The notes under the pieces: generated by a model
Databases searched by the model: none
Told to the model about the DNA's origin: nothing
The model's input: the letters and a program-made list of their open reading frames with translations, nothing else
Translations under genes and position numbers: made by a program
Shown here: piece by piece, positions 1 to 6,381 of the stretch
Layout of the letters: every line of letters begins with the position of its first letter
How positions within the stretch are numbered: the first letter of the stretch is position 1
Assembly: GCA_003505715.1 (NCBI GenBank)
Contig: DNXU01000501.1
Coordinates: 11,115-23,088 of the forward strand
Length of the DNA: 11,974 nt
Origin: Cyanobacteria bacterium UBA8803
Lineage (GTDB): Bacteria; Cyanobacteriota; Cyanobacteriia; Cyanobacteriales; Coleofasciculaceae
Direction of reading: 5' to 3'

Positions 1-8
1 CTTAAGTC

Positions 9-35
9 AAAACCCGCCCTGCGGCAGGTTTTATT
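9..35. terminator. Probable bidirectional Rho-independent terminator
   Basis: AAAACC and GGTTTT close a stem that continues, after one C/A mismatch, with GCC/GGC around the loop CTGC (stem 9-32). The plus-strand copy runs straight into TTTTATTA. The minus-strand copy ends in TTTT, so the hairpin could stop transcription from either side. No gene of this window reads into it directly from the right, so it may serve a gene beyond the left edge. Confidence 0.6.
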
Positions 36-161
36 ATGGGTAATTTCCCAGACATCATATTATTCCCTGGCGGGATTTGATACTTTTGCAAGAGACGTTC
101 ATGAGCGTACCGCTCACACTCCAGGATGAAAAGAGACTTTCAAAACAGGTCTAATGTTGAC

Positions 162-189
162 GTAAAATAAGGCCAGCTATTGCTGGGCT
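162..189 (-). terminator. Terminator downstream of the HNH unit
   Basis: On the minus strand, AG-C-CCAGC pairs with GCTGG-C-CT around the loop AATA (170-189, one mismatch). It is followed by TTATTTTA (162-169). It lies 54 nt after the HNH stop codon and on the right strand to end that transcription unit. Stem and U-rich tail are seen directly; terminator function is inferred. Confidence 0.5.
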
Positions 190-237
190 AATGAGCTGCC
201 ACTCACAATAAAGAGATAAAAATCCCCCTTCCCATTC

Positions 238-258
238 ATCCCTCATCCCTCATCCTTT
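238..258. repeat. Heptanucleotide tandem repeat (ATCCCTC, 3 units)
   Basis: Two exact ATCCCTC units and a third diverged unit lie end to end. They resemble the short tandemly repeated repetitive (STRR) heptanucleotides of cyanobacteria. The repeat supplies the stop codon (243-245) and the last residues of the HNH gene. Confidence 0.7.
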
Positions 259-668
259 GGAGGATGCCAGCCAGCACTAGTCCACTGTCGTCTAACGGTA
301 ACAGCAATTTTATTATTAAGTTGTAGTGCCTTGACTGTTGCACGACCACAGTCTGTAAGTCCCCTAATTTCTGTACCGTCTTCACTCCAAGTAAAATGTT
401 GCGACCATTGCTGAGTGCGTGGATTAAACAATTTAACGCACTCTTGGCTCATAGGATCGGAAGCATAAGTTTGGGTGCCTTTGTAATTATTACACAGACT
501 GCAAGCAAGCCATAGATTTTCTTCATCATCAGTACCACCCGCAGCTTTGGGGATAATATGGTCAATCTCCAATATTCCCAAAACATACTTTTGTAAACTC
601 TGGCAATAGCCACAACGATTTCCAGATTGAGTACGAACTCTGTCCCGAAGCTCATCAGAAATAGCCAT
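243..668 (-). CDS. HNH endonuclease family protein
   Basis: 141 aa. This is a small stand-alone HNH nuclease, expected to cut DNA with one metal ion. The zinc-binding knuckles are visible as C19-x2-C22 and C56-x2-C59. Between them lies the ββα-metal core with the D36-H37 pair (LEIDHIIPKAAGG), N51 and the closing CNNYKG. The remaining ~75 residues have no motif I recognise. The ATG at 668 is 5 nt after the stop of the upstream CopG-like gene, and AAGGG inside that gene's end can serve as ribosome binding site, so the two are probably co-transcribed. The stop codon lies inside a heptanucleotide repeat, so the C-terminus may have been reset by repeat insertion. A hairpin terminator follows. HNH identity is secure; the biological role (defence, element-borne, or toxin-like) is not known. 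Confidence 0.88.
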   Translation of the reverse strand: MAISDELRDRVRTQSGNRCGYCQSLQKYVLGILEIDHIIPKAAGGTDDEENLWLACSLCNNYKGTQTYASDPMSQECVKLFNPRTQQWSQHFTWSEDGTEIRGLTDCGRATVKALQLNNKIAVTVRRQWTSAGWHPPKDEG

Positions 669-673
669 TTAGG

Positions 674-1045
674 TTATGCCCTTAAAGGTTCGATTAAGCC
701 GCGCCGTACTGCCTCGTTTAATGCTTGAGCTTGTTGCAGCAATCTGTCTTCATAGATATGGATTAATGCTTGTAATTCTGAACTCTCAGTTTGAGTAATT
801 ATTCCTGATTGTTGGCGATCGAGTAACTCACTCAACCTTTGCTCTTGGACAGGGCGCAGTCTAAGTTGAGTTAGAGCCATTACTTCTGAGTCAGATAAAT
901 TAGATACGGGTTTAGTCGTGGGCGAGAGTAAAATCTCCAGCGTTTCTACTAAAATATCCGCTACATCACGCCGATGCTGTTGCGCTATGATTTCAGCTTG
1001 GCGATAGACTTCATCAGGTACATTCAGGGTAATTTGGGTACTCAT
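674..1045 (-). CDS. Small CopG/ribbon-helix-helix-like protein
   Basis: 123 aa from the ATG at 1045. A longer in-frame reading up to 1144 exists but would run through an interspersed repeat, and the conserved-looking sequence begins only at MSTQITLNVPDEVYRQAE. The first ~45 residues have the β-strand plus two-helix pattern of ribbon-helix-helix DNA-binding or antitoxin-like proteins. The rest is predicted helical and rich in Leu, Gln and Glu, with possible coiled-coil character. There is no catalytic motif. It sits 5 nt upstream of the HNH nuclease gene in the same direction, an arrangement typical of a regulator or antitoxin with its partner. RHH assignment rests on pattern only. The family is otherwise hypothetical. 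Confidence 0.68.
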   Translation of the reverse strand: MSTQITLNVPDEVYRQAEIIAQQHRRDVADILVETLEILLSPTTKPVSNLSDSEVMALTQLRLRPVQEQRLSELLDRQQSGIITQTESSELQALIHIYEDRLLQQAQALNEAVRRGLIEPLRA

Positions 1046-1060
1046 ACTTGATCGAAATTC

Positions 1061-1167
1061 TATAAACACCTTTCGTAGTAACCAATGATAGTGGTTGGCA
1101 ATACAGCATTTTGAGGCACGCTTCGTGCCTACTACAACCATCAACAGTGGAACCGGACATGATATAA
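1061..1167. repeat. Composite palindromic repeat, module A copy 1
   Basis: Shares with copies at 3542 and 9137 the left end TTCGTAGTAACC, the word ACTACAA and the right end ACCGGACA-N-GATAT. The left arm (1075-1096) and the spacer around AGCATT match copy 2. The right arm, however, is replaced by a separate 7-bp palindrome, AGGCACG-CTT-CGTGCCT (1114-1130). As a result the long stem of copy 2 cannot form, and two smaller hairpins form instead. It lies 15 nt upstream of the CopG-like start, so it is part of that gene's promoter or leader region. Confidence 0.75.
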
Positions 1168-1177
1168 TATCCCTCCA

Positions 1178-1230
1178 GTTTACTCACTTTTTGATTGTAG
1201 GATGTGTTAGCGTAGCATAACGCATCATGT
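1178..1230. repeat. Module B repeat, copy 1
   Basis: Matches the stretch at 3483-3532 over about 50 bases: TTTACTCACT, TTTGATTGTAGG, TTAGCG, AGC and ATCATGT are shared. The core is a palindrome, ATGTGTTA / TAACGCAT (one G-T pair), around an 8-nt loop. It resembles the common cyanobacterial GCGTTAGC...TAACGC interspersed palindromes. Confidence 0.65.
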
Positions 1231-1233
1231 ATA

Positions 1234-1260
1234 TTATTCTGACTGCCCAATTAAAGTAAT
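1234..1260 (-). pseudogene. Possible third CHAT C-terminal stub
   Basis: Directly downstream of the stop of the broken CHAT gene, the minus strand reads ITLIGQSE-stop. The bases ACTTTAATTGGG are identical to those in the remnant at 1720-1845. CHAT-TPR proteins of cyanobacteria typically end in a motif like TLIGE, so this may be the tail of another lost copy. It is only nine codons, so chance or local duplication cannot be excluded. Confidence 0.28.
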
Positions 1261-1265
1261 TTTGA

Positions 1266-1647
1266 TCAGCTCGCCTCGCCAATTAGAGTAAATGCGGCCC
1301 AATCTCTGGGATCGGGATGCTGTTTGATGGTGGTTAACATGGCTTGGCGCAAGGCTTGGGCTTTGTCAGGATTTTGCTGGGTTTGGCGATAAAATTCAGT
1401 CATCAATGATGCCGTAGGAGCATCGGGAATTGACCTGCAACTGCCCAAACCCTTGTTGCAACAGTCGATCTGCTTCCGCTTTCCGCTCATCCGGTGTCTG
1501 TGCCAAAACCTGAGACTCTCGAATGAACCTCTCATCTCCCCCCTTTCCTCCACCCAGCAACCCCCTAGTAAATCCGAAATCAATATTCAGAATCACCACA
1601 ATCAGGAAACTGACAACAGCGATAATGCCAAATCTAGGGAGACGCAT
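1266..1647 (-). pseudogene. Broken CHAT-domain TPR protein (internal deletion plus frameshift)
   Basis: Two pieces of one protein type lie in adjacent frames. The first, from the ATG at 1647, has a signal peptide (hydrophobic residues 7-21), a Gly-rich stretch, then AQTPDERKAEADRLLQQG, the usual lead-in to the TPR array of cyanobacterial secreted CHAT proteins. It ends near 1430. The second starts there, one frame over, with SIPDAPTASLMTEFYRQTQ and continues through DPRDWAAFTLIGE to the stop at 1266; this is the usual end of a CHAT caspase-like domain. Intact relatives usually have many hundreds of residues between these parts (several TPRs and the catalytic His and Cys), so nearly the whole gene has been deleted and the join is out of frame. 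It is very unlikely to be functional, although the 83-residue secreted N-terminal piece could still be translated. Confidence 0.75.
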
Positions 1648-1719
1648 GGCTGATAGGAGGATAGAACAGACTCATTCACAAGCAATATACCTGTTACCCT
1701 CCGGCACTTATGCAATTTT

Positions 1720-1845
1720 TTACTCAATTTTTAACAATTGGATGCTCATTAATGAGATTCTGATACTAACGGACTCCCCAATTAAAGTTAATGCCGCCCA
1801 ATCAAGCGGATCTGGATACCGTTCCTTAGTTTTCAACCCGGTGCA
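1720..1845 (-). pseudogene. CHAT C-terminal remnant of an upstream paralogue
   Basis: In one frame the minus strand reads TKERYPDPLDWAALTLIGES, followed by about 16 unrelated codons to a stop at 1720. The matching end of the neighbouring broken gene is DPRDWAAFTLIGE, so this is the last ~20 residues of a second, diverged CHAT-TPR paralogue. An in-frame TGA lies just upstream of 1845, and no other CHAT sequence was recognised before xisI. The fragment explains most of the 240-bp gap between the broken gene and xisI. It shows that the locus once held at least two tandem CHAT genes. Confidence 0.6.
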
Positions 1846-1890
1846 TCACAACCGTTTAAGAATTTCCTCATCTTCAGACAGGGGAGTACA

Positions 1891-2226
1891 TTAACTCAGA
1901 GCATATCCCGTATAAGGGCGGACATCAGGCGGTTGAAATCCCAAAACAATCTTATCTTTCGGAATTCCCGCCTCGACTAGCTCATTGGTAATCCCATCCT
2001 CAATGCCATCCCGTTGAATCCATATCTTATCATTAATAATTTGGACGTGAGTTATACAGCCATGGACTCGCCGTTTTTGCTGCCAACCCACATCAAACAG
2101 TAGAAAATGATTGCGATCGCGATCTATAATTAAATGCTGGTCAATCTCTCCGAAAGAGTAGGGGATTTCCACATACTTTCGTAAAATAGCCTCGATTGTT
2201 TGCCGATAAAATTCTAAATTATCCAT
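1891..2226 (-). CDS. xisI: XisI family protein (fdxN element excision controlling factor)
   Basis: 111 aa, the usual size of the family. Recognised from the N-terminal pattern FYRQTIEAILRKY, the central DRDRNHFLLFDVGWQ followed by RRVHGCITHVQI, and the C-terminal end GIEDGITNELVEAGIPKDKI then LGFQPPDVRPYTGYA. In Anabaena sp. PCC 7120, xisI acts with xisH and the recombinase gene xisF in developmental excision of the fdxN element. Its biochemical activity is unknown, and most cyanobacterial copies are not linked to such elements. Its ATG overlaps the end of xisH by 13 nt, so the two are translationally coupled. No XisF-type recombinase is in this window. Confidence 0.93.
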   Translation of the reverse strand: MDNLEFYRQTIEAILRKYVEIPYSFGEIDQHLIIDRDRNHFLLFDVGWQQKRRVHGCITHVQIINDKIWIQRDGIEDGITNELVEAGIPKDKIVLGFQPPDVRPYTGYALS

Positions 2227-2627
2227 CTTAAAATCTCCGCTGTGCCAGAATCAAAAATCAACAAATTTATGTGATTAATTTCAACCATTAATTGTGGTAA
2301 CTCTTCTGAAAAAAAATCTAAAAACACATTTCCTGGAATGGCTAAGTACAACAACCTATCCGAGTTCTGCCGCTCCAAAATTTGTGAATACATGATGTAT
2401 TGACCTAGCGCCTGCTCCAAATCTTGCACGGGTGATGAGCCGATAAAGCTTTTCACCTCCACGGCAATTCGCTTACCTTCTTTCTCTGCTGCTAACAACT
2501 TCTCTGCTCCCAAATCTACATAAGCCAAGCGTCCTCCTATCTTCAATGTTAATGGATCGTTCGTAATTGTCCAACCATCTTTTTCCAGAGCCATTCTTAC
2601 TGTATTGTGATAAATGTCTTTAGCCAC
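2214..2627 (-). CDS. xisH: XisH family protein, PD-(D/E)XK-like
   Basis: 137 aa, full length for the family. It begins with the typical MAKDIYHNTV then ALEKDGWTITNDPL, and has the conserved core D38, E57-V-K59 (RIAVEVKSF) and Q72-ALGQY. This is the arrangement of a PD-(D/E)XK nuclease-like fold, which is why XisH is often placed in that superfamily; cleavage activity is not established. The start is GTG at 2627. The frame upstream is closed by a TGA, and GAGG lies 10 nt before the GTG. The stop overlaps the xisI start. Known role of the family: needed with XisI and XisF for fdxN element excision in Anabaena. Here the pair stands alone among nuclease-like genes. Confidence 0.93.
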   Translation of the reverse strand: MAKDIYHNTVRMALEKDGWTITNDPLTLKIGGRLAYVDLGAEKLLAAEKEGKRIAVEVKSFIGSSPVQDLEQALGQYIMYSQILERQNSDRLLYLAIPGNVFLDFFSEELPQLMVEINHINLLIFDSGTAEILRWII

Positions 2628-2717
2628 CTTCAGAGTACCTCATCCAAAATTACCCGAATCGGACACACATCCTTTGATACAAAATTACCTCATTATCAAT
2701 ATAGATTTAACCCATCT

Positions 2718-2879
2718 TTAGGATGTTTTAATCGCCCTTTTTATTTTTTTGCTGCGTCGTTTTTCAGCAATTTTTTTACCAACCTCTATTTCTGCAAAAT
2801 CCACCTGCATGACAGCCGTTTTAAACTCCACGCCCAAAGCGGCATTTTTATCAAATTCTGGAATCACTTCCTCGATCGC
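2718..2879 (-). pseudogene. Unrecognised short reading frame after the Uma2 gene (small gene or remnant)
   Basis: Between the Uma2 stop and xisH, one minus-strand frame stays open for more than 50 codons to a TAA at 2718. The translation looks protein-like: AIEEVIPEFDKNAALGVEF, later VDFAEIEVGKKIAEKRR and a very basic end. There is no ATG near its beginning. A GTG at 2867, 17 nt after the Uma2 stop, would give a 49-residue product. It could be a small coupled gene, the tail of a gene truncated by deletion, or a chance frame. I do not recognise the sequence. Confidence 0.35.
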
Positions 2880-2884
2880 TTCCC

Positions 2885-3466
2885 TTACCCTTGAGCAATT
2901 CCGTTCTGAAACTCTCTGATTGCTTGAACGTGGTTGGACATTTTAATGCAGCGAGTAAGTAAGGCAATGTCGAGTGCAGGGAGTAGTTCAGAACATCTAA
3001 TCTGTTCGTATCCTTGCTGTTGTAGAGCATACAGAGAAAGTTTACCTTTTTCCCAAAACCAGACTTCAGGAATTCTGAGGCGTTGGTATGCTTCTAGTTT
3101 ATCGATACCACCGCTAGTAATAACTATTTCAATGGCTAAGTCCGGCTGTTTCCGGTCAGTACCTAGTTCGTAAGACTTGTCTGCTTCCCGTCTGACTTTA
3201 CCTACTTCACTTTCTAAGGTTAAAGACTCTGTGGGAGTAAAATCAATTTCCACAGCCATCATATAAGCTTCTACCAAAGCGCCGATACCTCCTTTAGTAG
3301 TTTCATGTTTTCTCCCAGGCATTTTCTGAATCTCTAGCACCCCATCTAAAAATGACAGCCGCACACCTGGAACATCTAACATGGGTTCTAATATCTTAAA
3401 CTGCTCCCAAGTTAATCCTGGAAATAACAGCGGCTCATCTAATCTCTCTTTTACTGTTGTTGCCAT
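2885..3466 (-). CDS. Uma2 family endonuclease-like protein (DUF820)
   Basis: 193 aa, the normal length of the cyanobacterial Uma2/DUF820 family, which has a restriction-endonuclease-like fold. Family signatures are the early LTWEQFK, FLDGVLEI followed by MPGRKHE, then READKSYELG (D96), KQPDLAIEIVITSGG (D109, E113) and the late LRIPEVWFWEKGKLSLY. The ExK position reads E-I-V, as is common in this family. The biological role is unknown; the genes occur in many copies in cyanobacteria. The ATG at 3466 has a strong ribosome binding site (GGAGG, 10 nt upstream). Module B and A repeats begin 16 nt before the start, so promoter elements probably lie within or beyond them. Confidence 0.9.
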   Translation of the reverse strand: MATTVKERLDEPLLFPGLTWEQFKILEPMLDVPGVRLSFLDGVLEIQKMPGRKHETTKGGIGALVEAYMMAVEIDFTPTESLTLESEVGKVRREADKSYELGTDRKQPDLAIEIVITSGGIDKLEAYQRLRIPEVWFWEKGKLSLYALQQQGYEQIRCSELLPALDIALLTRCIKMSNHVQAIREFQNGIAQG

Positions 3467-3482
3467 GGGTAAGTTCCCTCCC

Positions 3483-3532
3483 CTTTACTCACTCTTTGAT
3501 TGTAGGCTACATTAGCGCAGCTTAATATCATG
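3483..3532. repeat. Module B repeat, copy 2
   Basis: About 50 bases closely matching 1178-1230. The palindromic core is more decayed here (CTACATTAGCGCAGCTTAATAT). It sits between the Uma2 ribosome binding site and module A, the reverse of the order seen next to the CopG-like gene. Confidence 0.65.
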
Positions 3533-3541
3533 TTCGGTAGT

Positions 3542-3656
3542 ATCTTGCCTTGTATAAAAAGGTTCGTAGTAACCCATAAGAGTGGTTAAGAATAGAGCAT
3601 TGTCAACCACTCTTATGGGTTACTACAAACAATATCGACGCCACCGGACACGATAT
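3542..3656. repeat. Composite palindromic repeat, module A copy 2 (22-bp perfect stem)
   Basis: Left end ATCTTGCCTTGTATAAAAAG then TTCGTAGTAACC; right end ACAAACAATATCGAC followed by ACCGGACACGATAT. These ends are shared with the copy at 9137. The centre is a perfect 22-bp inverted repeat, 3566-3587 against 3605-3626, around a 17-nt loop. As RNA or extruded DNA this would be a very stable hairpin. No coding capacity is seen. Confidence 0.85.
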
Positions 3657-3712
3657 AACACACCCTGTCTCACTTTCCAGGTGCTTGTCACTCCGTCAGT
3701 CCGGATCGGCTT

Positions 3713-3819
3713 GTAGAAGTTCTGTATCAAGTATTTGAAGTCCTATGTAGCGAGAGAACTCTTGAGGACTGGGTGGCATCCCTGACGCGGCATTTTGTAA
3801 CAAAATTCAGAACTTCTAC
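3713..3819. repeat. 12-bp inverted repeat in the bcsB leader
   Basis: GTAGAAGTTCTG (3713-3724) and CAGAACTTCTAC (3808-3819) are perfect reverse complements separated by 83 nt. The right arm ends two bases before the bcsB ATG. Each arm is itself near-palindromic (AGAA-N-TTCT). It could be a pair of operator half-repeats or a long-range mRNA stem that hides the start region, which has no Shine-Dalgarno sequence. Confidence 0.6.
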
Positions 3820-3821
3820 TA

Positions 3822-6308
3822 ATGAAACGCTTTCTTCGCAAGGCATTTGCCCATCTACCCCCGAGCAATCGCAGCTCTCACCGACGCACTTATCCCTTGG
3901 CTGCTGAAGCACCATCCTCTACAAAAGCGAATCGCCAAAGGCATCGTTTGCAGCGATATTCCCTAGTATTGCTGATGCTGCTCTGTTGCGCTGCTCCCAT
4001 TGGCTTAAATGCTAGCTTAACTTTAGCTCAGACGGATTCAGCTGCACCAGAAGCACCTGCTCCGGAAGTTTCTCCTTCAACTGAGACTTACCGGGAAGAT
4101 GCTATTGATGAGCGGAAGGAAAAATCGATCCGAGATTTTGATCCGCCTAGTCCACCTGCTAAAGGCCCTTTGGTTAAAGCGGCTCCTAAAGGTGACCCCT
4201 ACGTTTTAGAATTCAACCGTAGCCCGGTTGTTGGCTCTCGCTTCAGTTTGCGAGGTATTTATGATGAATCGCGGCTGGGGTTTACCCGTCCCCGCGAATG
4301 GAAGATCAAATCGGTTAAAGCCCTGATCCGCTATCGGCACTCCCCCGCTCTCTATGCTACGCGCTCTAATCTAACTGTAATGATTAATGGTGCGAGCATC
4401 GGCAGCATTCCCCTTAACCGTAAACAGGATGAGATTGGGACGGCAGTGTTTGATGTGCCTCTATCACAACTACAGAATTACAACCAAGTGGTAATTGCGG
4501 CACTGCAAAATAACTCTCCCACTTGTACCCAAGACCCCTACGACCCTTCACTGTGGACGGAAATTCTGCCAGATTCCAAAATTACGTTTGACTACGAACC
4601 CCAACCGATCGCTCTCGACTTCAATCGCTATCCTTATCCTATCTTTGATGAACTTAGCTTAGAACCTAATCAAATTGCTTATCTGCTGCCAGACAAAATC
4701 GATCAAACCTGGTTAATGGCAACGAATCGTTTCCAAGCGTCTATCGGCAGGCTGGCAGATTATCGCCGTTTGAATACCCGCGTGGTTAAGACAGTAAAGG
4801 ATGTCGATTTAACTGAGCGGTTGGTGGTGGTGGGTACTCCAGCACAGCAGAGCGAGCTGAAGTCGTTGAAGCTGCCACTGCCCCTGAAGGATAATCAAAT
4901 TCTGGATGAGAACCAGAAACCTCTGCCGCCCAATGTTGGGGTACTGATGCTGACGACTACTCCAAATAATACAGCAGCAGTGCTAGTGGCAACGGGTAAT
5001 GGGTCGGAAGGGGTTGCTAAAGCTGTACAGTTTTTGGTGCAGTCCAAGGATCAAAAAATCGGTACGGGTCAAAGCATTTTAGTGAAAACCCTCGAAGCGG
5101 TGCCTACCCCATCTGTCCGAGAATGGCCGGGGTTTTTGCCCCTAGCTGAGTCCTTTAAATTGAGCGAGCTTAAGGATCGTAACAGCCAGCCTTTTAAGGA
5201 TGTCTCAGTGCGGGGTTCTGACTCTCCCCCGATCGAATTTGAGTTCCGAGCTTTGCCTGACGATCAGTTCGGGCAGGGGAACTCAATGACTATGGTTTAC
5301 AGCTATGGCCCACAAATTAATGCCAAAACGTCTCTAGTAGAAGTGAAGCTAGATGATGTGGCGCTGATTGGGAAACGGCTCACTTCTATTAATGGCGGTA
5401 AAAATGAAACGCTGAAAATTGAGCTGCCAGCGGATCGGATCAAACCTACCTCTAAAATTCAGGTCGATTTCCGCCTTGATGCGCGGGAGCGCCGTTCTTG
5501 TAGCAAGGTTACAGATCAACAACTCTGGGGAACTCTGCACAGCGATACTAGTTTTAAACTCAACCGTAATAATGCCGCTCAAGTCCCCGATCTGAAACTG
5601 CTCCAGTACGGTTTCCCCTTCGCTGCTCCCCAGGATTTATCGAATATGGCGATCGTCCTGCCGAAGACGCCTTCACCCGAAGATGTGATGACTGCTCTTG
5701 AGTTTAGTGCTAGATTGGGACGGCTGAGCAAAGCTACCTCTGTCCAGTTAGCGGTTTATACCGTTGACTCCTTGCCCCAAGATCTGCGAGAGAAACACCA
5801 TCTCGTGGGAGTGGGAACTCAAAAGAACTTTCCCTTCCCAGAGGTTTTCTCTGGGGGTGGCTTTGAACTGAGAGACTCTCTGACGCGCCAGTGGAACCAA
5901 AGTCAGATTAGAACTTTGCCTGATAACGATGGCGTTGTTAAGGAAATTATCTCTCCGTGGAATAAAGAACGGGTGCTATTAGCTCTTTCCGGGCAAACAG
6001 AAAAAGGTTTAGAGCAAGTCCAAGACTTGTTACGCCAAGACCCCTTATTCTTCCAAATTCAGGGAGATACTGTGCTGATTTCTACCAACTCGGCGAATAA
6101 TGATAATTACAATCCTAATGCCTACAATCTTGACTTTTTACAGCAAGAAACTAAGCGTCCGTTAGAGAAAAAGCCCCTACCCAATCGACTGTTCCGCTTC
6201 CTGTCAGCAAGTTGGTTCATGTTAGGCCCAGCGATGGTGGCAGCTACCCTACTTCTTTACGGCATCATTCAGCTTTATCTCAAGCGGGTTGCGGGTCAGG
6301 AGAAATAA
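3822..6308 (+). CDS. bcsB: Cellulose synthase periplasmic/regulatory subunit BcsB
   Basis: 828 aa. BcsB is the periplasmic partner of cellulose synthase, anchored beside BcsA and guiding the growing glucan. A basic N-terminus is followed by a hydrophobic signal segment (~47-69, cleavage likely near LTLAQ), then a Pro/Glu-rich linker to ~120. The BcsB fold follows: FNRSPVVGSRFSLRG, a carbohydrate-binding-like segment with LTVMINGASIGSIPL, and CTQDPYDPSLWTEI (C235). A second, similar unit ends with CSKVTDQQLWGTL (C560), so the two-fold repeat of BcsB is visible. One C-terminal transmembrane helix (~799-820) ends in KRVAGQEK. The ATG lies just after a 12-bp inverted repeat and lacks a Shine-Dalgarno sequence. 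The 46 residues before the signal core are long, so a later start is possible. bcsA follows 73 nt downstream. Confidence 0.92.
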   Translation: MKRFLRKAFAHLPPSNRSSHRRTYPLAAEAPSSTKANRQRHRLQRYSLVLLMLLCCAAPIGLNASLTLAQTDSAAPEAPAPEVSPSTETYREDAIDERKEKSIRDFDPPSPPAKGPLVKAAPKGDPYVLEFNRSPVVGSRFSLRGIYDESRLGFTRPREWKIKSVKALIRYRHSPALYATRSNLTVMINGASIGSIPLNRKQDEIGTAVFDVPLSQLQNYNQVVIAALQNNSPTCTQDPYDPSLWTEILPDSKITFDYEPQPIALDFNRYPYPIFDELSLEPNQIAYLLPDKIDQTWLMATNRFQASIGRLADYRRLNTRVVKTVKDVDLTERLVVVGTPAQQSELKSLKLPLPLKDNQILDENQKPLPPNVGVLMLTTTPNNTAAVLVATGNGSEGVAKAVQFLVQSKDQKIGTGQSILVKTLEAVPTPSVREWPGFLPLAESFKLSELKDRNSQPFKDVSVRGSDSPPIEFEFRALPDDQFGQGNSMTMVYSYGPQINAKTSLVEVKLDDVALIGKRLTSINGGKNETLKIELPADRIKPTSKIQVDFRLDARERRSCSKVTDQQLWGTLHSDTSFKLNRNNAAQVPDLKLLQYGFPFAAPQDLSNMAIVLPKTPSPEDVMTALEFSARLGRLSKATSVQLAVYTVDSLPQDLREKHHLVGVGTQKNFPFPEVFSGGGFELRDSLTRQWNQSQIRTLPDNDGVVKEIISPWNKERVLLALSGQTEKGLEQVQDLLRQDPLFFQIQGDTVLISTNSANNDNYNPNAYNLDFLQQETKRPLEKKPLPNRLFRFLSASWFMLGPAMVAATLLLYGIIQLYLKRVAGQEK

Positions 6309-6318
6309 CTTGCTCTAC

Positions 6319-6339
6319 TGCCCTATGTAAATTAGGGCA
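6319..6339 (+). promoter_or_regulatory. Hairpin between bcsB and bcsA
   Basis: TGCCCTA / TAGGGCA form a perfect 7-bp stem around a 7-nt loop, 10 nt after the bcsB stop. No T-run follows, so it is more likely an mRNA stability or processing structure inside the operon than a terminator. Confidence 0.45.
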
Positions 6340-6381
6340 CCCCACACCCCTTAGCTTAAGACAATCAACAACCAATCAGAA

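Noticed and set aside
1046..1144. N-terminal extension of the CopG-like protein to an upstream ATG (156 aa)
   Set aside because: The extra 33 codons lie in the module A repeat and give a composition unlike the rest; conserved-looking sequence begins at 1045.
1453..1894. Plus-strand open frames across the CHAT remnants
   Set aside because: They are antisense to recognisable CHAT and signal-peptide sequence and resemble no protein.
3566..3626. Long hairpin as a CRISPR repeat or tRNA/ncRNA gene
   Set aside because: There is no regularly spaced array and no cloverleaf; the unit recurs as a dispersed palindromic repeat with variable stems.
1..3660. The left block as one integrated mobile island
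   Set aside because: No integrase, tRNA target, direct-repeat border or transposase is visible; the gene content is accessory but element ends cannot be shown.
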